NCBI GenBank assembly: GCA_026873275.1
Contig: JANTUC010000003.1
Span: 2,108,001-2,172,000, forward strand
Direction of reading: 5' to 3'
Source: Pseudopithomyces maydicus
Taxonomy: Eukaryota > Ascomycota > Dothideomycetes > Pleosporales > Didymosphaeriaceae
Length of the DNA stretch: 64,000 bases
The notes beneath the pieces are model-generated. The model was not told the DNA's origin, made no database searches, and saw only the letters and a list, made by a program, of their open reading frames with translations. A program made the position numbers and the translations under genes. The stretch's first letter is position 1; each line of letters opens with the position of its first letter. This document shows, in pieces, positions 1 through 11,010 of the stretch.

Positions 1-42
1 GAGGTGGAAAGCTACAAGCTTTGTGAATTTCTGGAACCCACG

Positions 43-1592
43 CTAGTCCTTGAAACTGAAGTAGGTTTCTTGAACAGCTTCCTCGAGACCAGCGACACGG
101 CGGCGAAGATCCGAATCAACGAATCTCTGATAACCGTTATCTGGCATATTCGTAGCTGAGCAGGGGACGCTGCAATCGCATTTGACAGGAAAAGCATCCT
201 GTTTGTTGTTTCGAATGTCCACCGCTGCATTCTTCACATCATCCAAGAAGCTGGGAAGTCCCCCGTGGCTCTTTAGGGCATGTTCGGCAGCGAAGATGGC
301 CTCCCATTTGTTGTGGGTGGACTTCTTGATACAGCCACTCATGGTTATACTCGTCTTTGCCCTCCTGATCTTGTCATCCTCGTTGCGCGTCTCATATATC
401 CAATCAAGCAAATGCTCAAAGGCAAGAGTAAAAAACCAATCAATCCAAATCTTTTGACAGGAATGCTCATGCGATACGATGAACCGAGGGATTGCTCCCC
501 AAGGACATACTGCACGCTCGTGCTTGGGGCTGATAAATCGAAAGTCCAGATGCTTGACTGTCTTGAGGCTCTTCAGTAAAGCAAAAGCGGCAGCATGATC
601 ACCTCCGAACATGGGTGCGAATGGTGCACCAAGCCTAGGACGAATACCGATTAGCTGAAAATAGTGAGCGGCGGACAACTCTAGCTGGATACGATTCAAT
701 GCTTTCGGGTGGCCAAATCGTCGGATGTGTAAAATGGTGGATTTTTTGAAGCCAGATGTCGAGGTGAAGCGCTTCGTGGCACGTGTCCAGACAACGTCTT
801 TCGCCTCGTGGTAAGCTTGACGGCATACCAAGAGTATCTTCGGATCAGGATGAACAATATCTGGGTCGATTTTGGAGCCAACACGGTGTTTAGGTAGAGT
901 TTTATCGCCATGTCCGAATGTGATGCTGCCACTGGGGGCTTCCTTGGTTCGAACCAGGGGCAGAATGATACCACTACCAAGAAACTCCACGTAAAGAAGC
1001 TGCCGCATCTCAAGGGGTAATTTGAAGAACTCGAAGTGCTTGCCATTATTATCCCACCACAGTACCTGGTCTAATGGGATTGATTAGTAACCAGCGAAAG
1101 TAGAAGTAAAAGCAATCATATGTGATATTGCTTGTTTGCTTGACAAGGGCGCATACTTTCGAGCTGAAGCTGTGGACCTCCACGCTGTTTCCAGTCGTAT
1201 TCGTCATGCCACTCGAGTTGTGTCCGCATCCAAGCGCACAAGGGCATCCAAGACTTGGTATCATCGACGTCCAGGACCTCTAATTCATCGACCGTGACGT
1301 GGCCAGCAGCATCGGGTTGCGCAAGGCAACGGATGGGTACCACATGCTCCAGGGCCCAAAGAGGCTGACGAAAAATGTACCAGACACACTCTGAGAACAA
1401 AGAGGTGTCTAATGTTGACTTGTCAATGTAGCGCTCGATGCATTCCGGGTGTGCGCGAAAGACGGAAAACGCCTCTCCGTTCATGTAACGATGGGAGTTC
1501 CGTGCCAGAAAATGGAAATTGCGGCGCCTCTCGGCCAATGCAAAAGTTTCGATGGCATCAGCAATGGGGTCAGCAGCCTCAATAACCGGCAT
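43..1592 (-). CDS. Hypothetical protein with internal 2EXR/F-box-like motif
   Basis: I do not recognise a named family. The best model has two exons, 1592-1157 and 1070-43, giving 487 residues. The intron (1071-1156) has donor GTATGC, a TACTAATC-type branch site and acceptor TTAG, and it joins the frames exactly. Exon 1 opens with MPVIEAADPI and is rich in aromatic and charged residues, with no known domain seen. At the start of exon 2 the protein reads FFKLPLEMRQLLYVEF, close to the LP.E.R..IY opening of fungal 2EXR/F-box-like proteins; a CRQAYHEA segment follows, as is common in that family. The motif normally sits at the N-terminus, but here it lies near residue 160. Two separate genes are therefore an alternative, with the second starting near 1008. 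The C-terminus is moderately basic. No signal peptide or membrane segment is visible. Confidence 0.55.
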
Positions 1593-2101
1593 TGCGGCCA
1601 GTGTGTTGGCTGTTGTACTATTTAGTCGAACACACGACAGCGAAATGAGTGGATAGACAGTTTGGGTGCACTAGTCACCTTCCGAGTTAGTTGTCAGTAG
1701 CTGTGATTTTGGTTCGGCGCGGCTATCGAACAGGGAGAAGATCTGGTGGAGTTGGGTGGTGCAGTCGCAGGAGGTTTTATCCAGCGTTTGTCTCTGGTGC
1801 AAACGGTACAGGGGTGGCGTCGTTTGGCTAACGGATCGCGTTTGCAGGTGCCAGGGTGAAGGTGAAGGGGAGGCACGACCGTGGCTGTCGCGGCCGATTA
1901 CACGGCATTCCTAAGGTGACGGCATAAAGCAGGCCAGTGAAGGCTTCACCTGTGTTAGTTGTCCTTGTATAGTGATAGATTTATATAGAGATGTGTTATC
2001 TGGGCGTTGAGGTGAGGCAACTTCCAATGAATGAATCTGGTTTATAAGAATTGATATTTTGCTATTTAAAAGAGAAAAAAGTTTTGATAGAATAGCAATG
2101 C
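1593..2101. other. Intergenic, no gene seen
   Basis: The stretch holds the leader of the 2EXR-like gene and the 3' flank of the amino-acid transporter. Nearest the transporter it is AT-rich (about 1960-2100). No convincing coding region or RNA gene was seen. Confidence 0.5.
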
Positions 2102-3508
2102 TCACGTGTACGATCCGGAATCGCACGTGAAAGCGCCTCTCACGCTGTTGCTGTTGTACTGGTTCACAATGTCTTGCACGGAAGCGTACGTGCCGCACCC
2201 GAGGATGGCAATGCCGATGATGAAAATGCATGCGTTGAGGATGGACAGAGAGATGTTCTTCCAACCCTGGTACCACTTGCCTTTCTTCACCAGCTGAAAC
2301 CAGAAGAGTGCAGGAAAGTAAAATGTGAAGCCCGAGATGAACAGGGCAGACATGATACCCAGCAGCGCGTTGAAGAACGGGATGGCCTCGGCGATGACCC
2401 AAGCAATCAGTGTCAAGACAGTGATCAAGGATATCCATACACCCCATCCGCGAGCGCCTTGAATGTACCGGATTGGTGACGTAGGGAAGGCGCGGTCCAT
2501 GATGTACCGTCCGACAACGGTCCCGTTGATGCTACCTGAGATGAAGATGACAGGCAGAGCGATACCAAAAGCGATACGCGAGACGGTAGGGCCGGCCGAC
2601 AGAAGCGCAGGAGACTTGACATCGGCACCAACAAAGGCATAGATGAGCGCGCCAGTCAGTGTGTAAATAAAGATCTCTATCAGACCAAGTGCCCAAATGG
2701 ACTTTACGTAGTCCTTTGGCGTGTGCATCTCGGACATGAAGCTGAATTGGCAGATGGCAAATGAATACGCGAAGATGATATTGGTGGTGGAGAGAAAGGC
2801 CTGATAGAAGGTGGTCTCTGGCGGTGGCCAAGCCGACCAATTGACGGCAGAAAGACCGCCGGGGGCATTGTGGGCCTGGACGCCTGTCGAGATGATGGTG
2901 ATCAATATGGCAACGATGATGCTGACAAAGTCGATGTAACCCAAGATGGCGAATTCGGCAAAGGTCGGCGGCAGGGCGAGAAAAAGCAGGATGATGGCGG
3001 AGACGATGCCCCAGGCGATGGCGCAGATGTTTTCCTTATCGACGATGTTGATGAAGGCAATGGTGCCAGTGAGGGCGTGGGAGCCGACCAAAAGAACCAA
3101 GAAGATGGCGAACATGGCTCCCGTGAGCTCATATCCAAATCTACCCCAGATCAATCTCACGGCATCCGAGTAGTGGTCGACCATGGGGTACCGCATCTTG
3201 ACCTGGCCAACGACGTAGGAGGTGTAGATGGCGATCAGGCCCAAGCCAACGGTCAGGAGAACACCACCGACCATGCCGACGGTCGCAAATGCGCTCGGAA
3301 CGCTCAGAGAGCCCAAAGCAATGGCCTCGACAATGAGGCAGATGGTCAAGCGCTTCCATCCCAGTCTCTTGAACCTTTCCTGTCCCTCGTGGATTGTGGG
3401 GGTGTTCTGCTCAGGGTCGCTCTTCTTGCCGGCGGAGCTGGTGTCATCCTTCTCGTTGTAGGCGGGAGGGGCCACGAGGGTGTTGGCAAAGTCATGTGGT
3501 TCAGCCAT
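2102..3508 (-). CDS. AAAP-family neutral amino-acid transporter (Mtr-like)
   Basis: An intronless 468-residue integral membrane protein of the amino acid/auxin permease (AAAP) family, close in style to the fungal N-type neutral amino-acid permease Mtr. About the first 50 residues form a hydrophilic cytosolic tail. The segment FKRLGWKRLTICLIVEAIAL then leads into the first helix, with the family-typical GSLSVPSAFATVG stretch just after. Roughly eleven hydrophobic segments follow, including one ending in the conserved SEMHTPKDYVKS loop. The predicted role is proton-coupled import of neutral or aromatic amino acids at the plasma membrane. Substrate choice cannot be read from the sequence. The start is the ATG at 3508, which sits directly behind a CCA trinucleotide tract. 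Length is normal for the family and no lesion is seen. Confidence 0.9.
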   Translation of the reverse strand: MAEPHDFANTLVAPPAYNEKDDTSSAGKKSDPEQNTPTIHEGQERFKRLGWKRLTICLIVEAIALGSLSVPSAFATVGMVGGVLLTVGLGLIAIYTSYVVGQVKMRYPMVDHYSDAVRLIWGRFGYELTGAMFAIFLVLLVGSHALTGTIAFINIVDKENICAIAWGIVSAIILLFLALPPTFAEFAILGYIDFVSIIVAILITIISTGVQAHNAPGGLSAVNWSAWPPPETTFYQAFLSTTNIIFAYSFAICQFSFMSEMHTPKDYVKSIWALGLIEIFIYTLTGALIYAFVGADVKSPALLSAGPTVSRIAFGIALPVIFISGSINGTVVGRYIMDRAFPTSPIRYIQGARGWGVWISLITVLTLIAWVIAEAIPFFNALLGIMSALFISGFTFYFPALFWFQLVKKGKWYQGWKNISLSILNACIFIIGIAILGCGTYASVQDIVNQYNSNSVRGAFTCDSGSYT

Positions 3509-3532
3509 GGTGGTGGTGGTGGTGGTGGTGGG
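3509..3532 (-). repeat. (CCA)n leader microsatellite touching a start codon
   Basis: On the minus strand about seven CCA units run directly into the ATG of the transporter gene, so the repeat is the immediate start-codon context in the 5' leader. Confidence 0.85.
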
Positions 3533-4713
3533 AGCAAAGGAAGAAAAGACGCGGTGTAGCGACCGCTGGGCTTATCCGGGGTACCAGTTCTCCAGGGAAG
3601 CAGGGAAGCAGGGAAGCTGTGGGGTATTAGGACGACCCAGGGCAGAGAAGCAGTGAGGCGCACTGACGGGCGGGCTGCGCGGTTTTATGCCTGCACCTTA
3701 TCTGGCAGCGTCGCATTTGTAATGGGACATGGTCAGTGAATTCGGGCAGCATCGTGTCGCAGATTGAACGGATCATCTATCGGGGCGAGCACACCGGTGC
3801 AAGTCGTGGGTGACGGCGCTGACGGTTGTGTGCGGTACCCACTTGGTACTAAGTTTGACGTAACTGGGCGAAAATTTTACGTAGTAGAGGCAGGTTACGC
3901 TTTGACGCAGAGGGCAGCGGATGCGGGGAAGAAAACCGGCTTGCACGATGGATGGACCGTGATGTGCCGGGAAGCGGGCATGTGAGCGTGTGAGCGTGTG
4001 AGCGGCGCGTTCTCGTCCAAGGCGGGAGCAGACGAGACGGGCGTTGGAGTTGTGGTGCATTCAAGCTCCAAGGCCTTGTCAGTCCGGCAGTGGCGGGCGC
4101 GGCGGCGGGCTTGTCCTTGTTGCCCGAACAGGAACGACGCCGGGCTCTGGTTGGTCGACGCGCCCCCGCCCGAAGCAAGCCGCAACGGTGGACGCCGGGC
4201 GCTGGGGGGGAGGGAAGGGGAGGGGGCGCCCACCGACCTGCCTGTGCAGCGCCCCTGCGCTACGCGGATCGCCTATGCGATGAGCCGCTAGCTGCCCGCC
4301 CGCCGTGTGTGCCCCAGCCCCAGCCTCTCCATGCCGTGGCCGGTGCTTCCTCGGCGACAGCGCAGTGAGCATCTACGGTATGTAGGTACCGGTACTGTGA
4401 GTAAGTACTGTGCTTGCTGCATGTGTGTATGTATGTATCATGTACTTAGAGGCCGCCGTTCTACCTCTGCGCTCTTGCTGGCACCACGGTACTGTATGTA
4501 CACCTCACCTGCAGCAGCCACCATTACTATTGCCTTCTGGCCATAGGCTCTCCATGCTGTCATTGCAACCAACCACCACGACCCGCATCTTTGAATCTTC
4601 GTCGTCGTCGTCGTCGTCGTCGTCATCACCACCATGGTACCATCATCATCATCACCATCATCATCATCACCATGCCGCGTCTCATGACTTCGAACCCCTC
4701 TCGTCTCTCGCAT
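3533..4713. other. Intergenic, GC-rich upstream region, no gene seen
   Basis: This is the promoter and leader side of the transporter and the 3' flank of the dehydrogenase, since both genes are on the minus strand. Positions 3990-4370 are very GC-rich with long open frames on both strands. These open frames are expected from composition and resemble nothing I know. A trinucleotide repeat lies at 4599-4673. Confidence 0.5.
4599..4673. repeat. Compound TCG/CAT trinucleotide microsatellite
   Basis: About nine TCG units are followed by interrupted CAT/CAC units, starting about 40 bases beyond the stop codon of the minus-strand dehydrogenase gene, so probably in its 3' UTR. Confidence 0.85.
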
Positions 4714-5875
4714 TTAGTCGCCCACTTTGATCACCACCTTGCCGAAATGCCCACCGCTATATAGGTACTTCAGCGCCTCTTTCCCTTCCTCGAACCCAAA
4801 AACCCTGTCCACCACCGGCCTGATCTTCTTCTCGTCGTAGAACCTCACCATCTCTTCCAGTCTGTCCCTCGGGCCATTCAGAATCCCTTTCAGCGTCACA
4901 TTCCTCTTCAAGCACAGCAGGTTCGTATTGGTCCGGTCCGTATCCTCGTCCACTTTCCCAGAAAGGTATCCTATGCAAGCGATCAGACCACCAAACTTGA
5001 CGCAGTCGAACGACTTGCGCAGCGTTCTGGCCCCGCCGACTTCGAGGATGACATCGGCCCCGGCATCCGAGGTCGCTTCGAGCACACGTGTCTCCCAGTC
5101 CGGAGTGCGTTGATAGTTGATCACCGTCTTCGCTCCTAGCTGTTCCGCACGCTGCAGCTTCGCGTCCGAGGAAGAGCTGATCACTACCGAGGCGCCTGCC
5201 GCGGAAGCGATTTGCAGCGCTGCCACGGAAACTCCACCGGTACCTTGGCAAAGTACCGTTTCCTTCGGCCCGATTATCTCGCCGGGCAACCGCATGCTGT
5301 TCAGGCTCATCCACGCAGTCAGTGCTGCGATGGGGAGGCAGCTTGCTTCTTCAGCACTCAGGTACTCCGGTATCTTGACAACGTTGTACGTTGGGAACGT
5401 GCGATATTGCGTGAGCACTCCGGCCGCAGGACCTCCCAGGCCATTTGCCACGTCTGCAGCTTGCACCTGGCCAGTCAGATGAGTTGCCGCGAAAGTGCTG
5501 ATGACTCGGTCGCCTTCTTTGACCTGGAATGCCGGATTCTTATACGGGTTCGATGCATCTTTACTAGAGGGGCCGACGGCAACGACCACACCGCACATGT
5601 CGCTGCACGGAACAAGCGCTGAGGGGTGCTCAACTGATTTGTGGTGATTGTAAAGGCCCATTGCGACTTGAACGAACCCGTCAGTGACCTTTCCGCCGAA
5701 CCATGCGCTCGACCACCTCACCTTCAGTATCTCTGTAGTTCAGGCTCACAGCCTGAACCTTTACAAGAACTTCATCCAGTCCAGGCGATGGACAGTCGGT
5801 TTCGTCAAGTCTCAGCTTGTCTAGACCGTCCTGATCCGTCAACCACTGCTTTATCCTTTGCGGGGGAGCAGCCAT
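4714..5875 (-). CDS. Zinc-type MDR alcohol dehydrogenase/oxidoreductase
   Basis: A 368-residue medium-chain dehydrogenase/reductase in two exons, 5875-5722 and 5666-4714. The 55-nt intron (donor GTGAGG, CTGAC branch, acceptor CAAG) splices to read NYRDTEVAMGLYNHH, which restores the family's conserved N-terminal catalytic-domain segment. The GroES-like domain contains VPCSDMCGVVVAVG, and GDRVISTFA follows. The Rossmann domain has VLCQGTGGVSVAALQIA near residue 195, so it should bind NAD(P)H. The substrate is not evident. The C-terminus, FGKVVIKVGD, is typical of the family. The start MAAPPQRIKQW is the only good ATG ahead of the conserved region. The protein should be cytosolic; no targeting signal is seen. 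It lies tail-to-head with the transporter gene, with no sign of shared regulation. Confidence 0.88.
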
Positions 5876-6537
5876 GGTCGATTAATATTCATAGAACGAA
5901 CACTTCTTCGAGCCAGTCCCGGCGGTCTTGAGAGAATGGGGCGTAGGCATGGTGGCGGCGACGATTTATCTATTTAATTGAGAAGCTGCAAGAGTGGCGA
6001 CTAGCAGGATAGCGATTGTGGAGACCGATAGGAGCGGGGACATGGTTGGGCGATTTACGGCGTTATGTCTCGATATCTAACAATGACGATCGAGTTGCTC
6101 ATAGGTGCGGTGCCTCTCGTAGGAATCGATCGGGAGAGGTCGGTTGTGTTGGCGCTGTGACATCAGCCGAGGTTGTGCGAGGCGGACAGGGATGCATCGG
6201 AAGCTAGTAACAACCTCTGTTGCATGTCACAGGTTCAGACAAACATGTCAAAGAACGACAATAGAAATGTGCCCCTAAACGATTACGAGCCAGAGGACTG
6301 GTTTTGGGGCTTGCTAACACACAAAGAATAAGGAGATCGTTCACAAAGATGTCGAGGGCTAAGGCTAAGGTACGCTGTGATGATTCAACAACAGCCTGCA
6401 CAATGAGTAGAAATGCATATATGAAGCATATATAAAGTCTCTACAAGTGCAAGGTATCTGTCTCAATTCACTACGGATATCTAAACAGAATACGATCCCG
6501 TGAACTTGAATTAATCATCAACTCGACCTAACTCATC
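5876..6537. other. Divergent intergenic region
   Basis: Upstream region for both the minus-strand dehydrogenase and the plus-strand G-patch/RRM gene. Short AT-rich patches lie near 5955 and 6415-6440. No gene was seen. Confidence 0.5.
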
Positions 6538-8141
6538 ATGACGAACCCATATGATGCCTTTTTGTCTCAGAGCCCTAATGAGGAGCAGGTCTCTTCACCG
6601 GACTCACCCCTTAGCCCACCAGCAAAGCCGAGCTTCGCACAGAGGATGATGGCGAAAATGGGTCACGTAGAGGGCCAGGGTCTCGGGGCCCATGGCGAGG
6701 GCCGCACTGAGCCTGTCGAGGCCAGTGCCAATGTTGAACGTCGCGGGCTGGGCAGTGGAACTTTGACGGTGGATGAATACCTGGAGTACCAGAATACGCC
6801 ATGGAAGTTTTCCAGGCCGAAGACCCCTCCGCCTGTCGTCAAGGCGGGCATTCCATCTAGATTCGTCAAAGTTTCAAGATTGGATAACAACACGGAACCT
6901 GCGGTGGTCTTGACCATGTTCGACTTGCCATTGCGCGAGAAAGTGAAGGAGATCTACGGGACGGGTCACTTCGAATCTCCCCTTGCTTTTGTAGAGTTTG
7001 AGTCCGAAGAAGACGCAGCCATAGCGGTCCTTGAATACAGCAATAAGGCATTCGGCTGGAACAGACAGAAAGCCCGGCTAGAGCGCATAGACGAGCAAGA
7101 CATACAGCAGTGCAGTCACGATGGGCCTTTCGACAGGAAGTATCACGATAAAAAATGTCGGTTGTCCATCTTCCTTCGCGAGCAGGAAGAAGAGAGTGCT
7201 TTTCAATCGATGACTGTACTCGTTTCAGGGCTCAACCAGTCCCACGAGCTTAAACATCTAAGGGAAATGCTGGGTCCCCAGCGAGACGAGCGCATGGATC
7301 TAGACGAGATGGAATTTGAACTCGTGGATTTTTGGGACACATATATCAGCGACTATCGTGGCACCGCTCTTGTGCGTTTCCATGATGCATCCCTCGCGGG
7401 GGTCGTCGCGATCGTCAAAGAATGGAATGGGACATACTTCAAGAACAACACGGTATACATGAAGTGTGTACCCGATTCCGAGTACGACAAGGTTTCCAAG
7501 AAAAAAGATGGGCCAGGCGCCAGCCTCACCGGTAGAGTTCACATGAATAATCTTCCACCCGGCGCAGACCTGGACTATATTCGCCGAGTGCTCCACAAGT
7601 ACGAGATCGGTGATCAGTCTTTCATCATGGGAGGAAAGACTGCTGTTCTTTACCTTGAAGCAACGGATGCAAAAGATATCCTGACCCGCTTTCCCGACGG
7701 TATTCGCTTCCAAGGCCGCAAGCACTTTTTCAGTGAATGGTTCGGAGGGAAAAAGGGCAAGGGTATACGTGGGGCTCCTGCACGTTCTATGCAGTCCCCT
7801 AGTCCTGGAGATGGGTTGACCGAGAAAGTCGCTGGATTGAACCTGGGTTCCAATCTTGGACCTCAGTCTTCCAACTGGCGTTCTAGGGCCCCCCTCATAA
7901 TCGCACACCACAAAATGTCAACCAGGTGATTGTGAGGAACTTGGCTTTTACTGCCTCCGAGCAGGACATTCGTCAACTTTTTGGCGAGGCCTATACTATC
8001 ACGAGGATTGCGCAGAAAAAAGGTTTCGCTTTCGTCACCTTGGGTTCTCAGGAACAGGCTCTAAAGGCTATTCGAGAGCTTCACGGACATCATGTGCTCG
8101 GGCGCAAAGCGATTGTTGAGGCAGTCCGTCCGCAGAAATAG
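6538..8141 (+). CDS. G-patch and RRM RNA-binding protein (frame break)
   Basis: A probable nuclear RNA-processing protein. Near residues 30-75 it has a G-patch (AQRMMAKMGHVEGQGLGAHG), as in RBM17/SPF45-type splicing factors. The middle carries degenerate RRM-like stretches, for example MTVLVSGLNQ and GRVHMNNLPPGADLDYIRRV. The C-terminus is a clear RRM with VIVRNLAF as RNP2 and KGFAFVTL as RNP1. The written sequence breaks frame between the linker (ending SNWRSRAP) and this RRM, at the C6 run 7889-7894. One extra C would give 534 continuous residues. A 59-nt intron 7828-7886 is the alternative, but its GTCGCT donor is poor. The exact orthologue is uncertain. The gene stands alone, divergent from the dehydrogenase. 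Confidence 0.75.
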
Positions 8142-8563
8142 GACTCTACCTAGGTAAACTAGGTGTCACGAGGGCAGCTTGTCCTTACATTCCAGAATAC
8201 CCAAGTGTATGTGTTTAATAGAATGTGCTTTTGCACATCAATCACAGGTAAATTGACCTGATCAATATATGCCCAAATCGGGGCTCCAATGCTTTTTCTC
8301 CGATTACCATATTGTATAGGTCGATAGGATTGCTCAATTTATAATCACCATTCTTTGTATATATGTAATGAATAAGCCGATTTCTCATTCACACATCACA
8401 GAAACCCTAAAATAACTACAACGTTGATCACAAGTCATTGACTAATTGGTTCAGCTCTACCTAAAATACTCATACTTCGCAAAACGTGACGACCAACAGG
8501 CAAACAACTGCAAGGGAAAACCTCTTCGCGGCCTCAAACCCTTTTCAGCGCGTTATTGTTTGA
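8142..8563. other. Convergent intergenic region
   Basis: Three-prime flanks of the G-patch/RRM gene and the Thr-rich gene, AT-rich. It holds a perfect TACCTAGGTA palindrome at 8147-8156, six bases after the stop codon. No gene was seen. Confidence 0.6.
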
Positions 8564-9287
8564 TCAACCCTTCTTTGTCGCCGTGATCGTTTTCACCTTC
8601 GTTACGGTTTTCGTCCCCGCGGGACGAGTGGCCGTTTTGGTGATGGTGCCTTTCGCTTGGGTGATGGTCTTGGTCGTTGTCCGCCCACCAGCCGGTTTGG
8701 TGATCGTTTTTGTGACTGTTTTCGTGACTTCGGCCGGGTTCTTCATAATAGTGGTGGAGACTGTAGCGGTAGTCGTCTTGGTTTGGTTGACCTAAAGTTC
8801 AAAAGGTGTAGAGTCAGCACTTGCTTGGGACGTCACACCCAACGGTCGCTCACGGTCGCTGTGGTGCTTCGAGTAGTCGTAGTAGAGACACGTTGGACTT
8901 TCGTCTCGGTTATGGTCTCAGTCTCTGTCTGTGTTTCGGTTTGCGTCTCGGTTTGCGCCTCCGTCTGTGTTTCTGTGACTGTGGATGGTGAAATAGATGT
9001 AACGGTCATCTGGGTGCGATACTTGTTAGGGGTGATCGGGGTGGGGAGAGAGAAAAACGTGGTTGTAACCTACTCCAGGGGCGGTGACAGTCTTAGTGAC
9101 GGTAGTGGTTATCGTTTCTCCAGGTTGCTCCGAGCCACCATCTTCAGCCTATGTGCGTTAGCAGTCTTATGGAAGCTTTGAAAATGCCCGCGTGCTTGTG
9201 CGTCCGTCGGAGGAAGAAACATTCTCTTGATACAGCTACGATAAAGGAGAGCTGTGTCCACTGTCCCAATGCCAGCTGATAAGTCAT
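8564..9287 (-). CDS. Small Thr-rich TVTxT-repeat protein, probably secreted
   Basis: A tentative four-exon model (9287-9234, 9148-9074, 9009-8854, 8791-8564) gives 170 residues, and all three introns (62-85 nt) fall in phase 0. The spliced protein is dominated by Thr, Val, Lys and Glu in short periodic units: TITTTVTKTVTAPG, then repeated TETQTE, then repeated TVTKT/TITKT. Such Thr-rich tracts are usual in O-mannosylated, cell-wall-associated fungal proteins. The proposed start, MTYQLALGQW followed by LSFIVA, is only weakly signal-peptide-like, and a further upstream exon is possible. The three downstream exons are supported by good splice sites and continuous repeat character; the first exon is doubtful. 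No orthologue is recognised. Confidence 0.45.
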
Positions 9288-9886
9288 CACGCAACGTGGA
9301 AGGTTATGAAGGACGGATTTGTAGAAACATGAGGCGTATGACGAACAATTGCGGCGAACCCTCGTGCGCAAGCGGGTAAGTTCTCCTTTTCACAGTACTG
9401 ATTAAAGCCTTTAGCTGGGAAGAAGGGATACGATCGCAGTCCAAACATTCCCACCAATATAGTCCTCCACGCCGAGGAATTCAAACACAGTCATCGGAAT
9501 GATGACAACAGTTCCATATTATCTTAATCCATATCAACTATTAATGCCCCACAGGGTGGTCATTCCCTATTCCTTCGTGGTTGCCTGTAATAAAGTATTA
9601 TAGTGATCGCGCCGCAACTGTCTTTGGCTGTCACCACTGTATCCCGTCCCGCTCCCAACCTCAAGTTCCTCCAATAGATGAAAGCTACAGTGATATGACT
9701 CTCAACTACCTATTACATTCGAGTCAATTTTCACAGTTGGCGGAGTTGCTTGCCGTTGCAGTCAATCATGATTTGGCAGTGATCAGTTTCCAACGTTGAT
9801 TCCAGGGTATATTACTATGCCATGCATGATTTGTGCTTCTATCCTAGCCACTTCGTCACGATGCCATCTTCCTTCTGGCGGCCATG
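9288..9886. other. Intergenic, no gene seen
   Basis: Between the Thr-rich gene (upstream side) and the 3' end of GET3. It may contain an undetected first exon of the Thr-rich gene. Nothing else is recognisable. Confidence 0.45.
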
Positions 9887-11010
9887 CTACTCAGGCGGCG
9901 GCTGGAAAGGTTTGACAAGCATCTCGCTGAACCTGGTCATGGTTAGCAACGCGCTCCGCGTAAACGCTGGAAGATCAAGCTTACTTTTCCAACTTCTCCT
10001 TGCCGCGCACCTCCTCGGTCAGCAGTGGCATCTTTACGACGTTGAAATCGTCGTACAACTCGCCAATCTGGTCCAGATATTTTTTCTGCATCTTCCGCCT
10101 TGCGTTGCACTGTTCGCAAGGGTTGTCCTTCTTTGGGAACAGCAACTGATTGACCACGATGGCATGGGTGTCGATCTCGTAGCTGTTCAGCTCCTGGATC
10201 ATGCGCTCCGTCTCATACAAAGATAGAAACTCGCTGATGCACACGCACACAAAAGTTGTCATGTCGGGGTTCTTGAACTGTTCGTTGACTTCGCTAATGG
10301 TCGCACGTAGAGTCTCCATCTTTTCGATGAGCTCGTCCATGTTCTGGCCATTGGGCAGGCGGCCGCCCATCATGCCGTTCAGCATGGGACCGAACTGGCG
10401 GGAAAGCTGGGAGATCTTGGCAAGTGCCTTCTCCATGACGGTGGGAAATTGCAGGAAGCGTAGAGTGTGGCCGGTCGGGGCGGTGTCGAAGATGATGACC
10501 TCGTAGGAGAGTGACTTGACTTGCTTGAGGACTTCGGCAAAGGACATGGCTTCATCGACACCAGGTATCTTGGACGTGTTAGCGGAGGTGCTCTGCAGCG
10601 CACGGGGCATGGCGTACCGAGAATGCGAGATCTTGCATCATGTTGCCCATACCGCCCAAGGCTGCCATGGACTCCTCGGCGCTCTCCCCGCCCTGGGCCA
10701 GGAGATCCTGGATGCTGCCGTTGGGGTCGATCTCCATGGCGCTCAGGTTGGTGAAGCCGTCGACCAAGCGTGCATCCTTGCCGAATTTCTGGTTGAAGGC
10801 GTCGCTGAGGTTGTGTGCGGGGTCGGTGGAGATGAGGAGGACGGATTTGCGGTGTTTGGCGAGCTGGATGGCGAGCGAGCACGAGGTTGTGGTCTTGCCG
10901 ACACCGCCCTTGCCGCCGACGAAGATCCAGCGCAGCGTCTTCTGGTCGAGGATGGACTGGAGCGTCGGCTCCATGAGGTCCTCGTCGTTGAGCACTGCCG
11001 CGGAGGCCAT
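9887..11010 (-). CDS. GET3: GET3/ArsA-type ATPase, tail-anchored protein targeting
   Basis: Cytosolic homodimeric ATPase that delivers tail-anchored membrane proteins to the ER receptor Get1/Get2. Three exons (11010-10618, 10568-9985, 9932-9887) give 340 residues, the usual Get3 length. The introns are 49 and 52 nt, with donors GTACGC and GTAAGC. The deviant P-loop GGKGGVGKTTTS follows LRWIFV. Switch I has STDPAHNLSDAF, and switch II has FDTAPTGHTLRFLQFP. The zinc-binding CxxC motif is NPCEQCNARRKMQ. The last short exon encodes FSEMLVKPFQPPPE. I chose the start MASAAVLNDEDLMEPTL because known Get3 proteins begin here. An in-frame ATG exists 97 codons upstream at 11301 and is discussed as a finding. 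Confidence in function is very high. Confidence 0.96.

Noticed and set aside
940..965. A tRNA-like B-box sequence (GGTTCGAACC)
   Set aside because: It lies inside a coding exon, and no matching A box or cloverleaf surrounds it.
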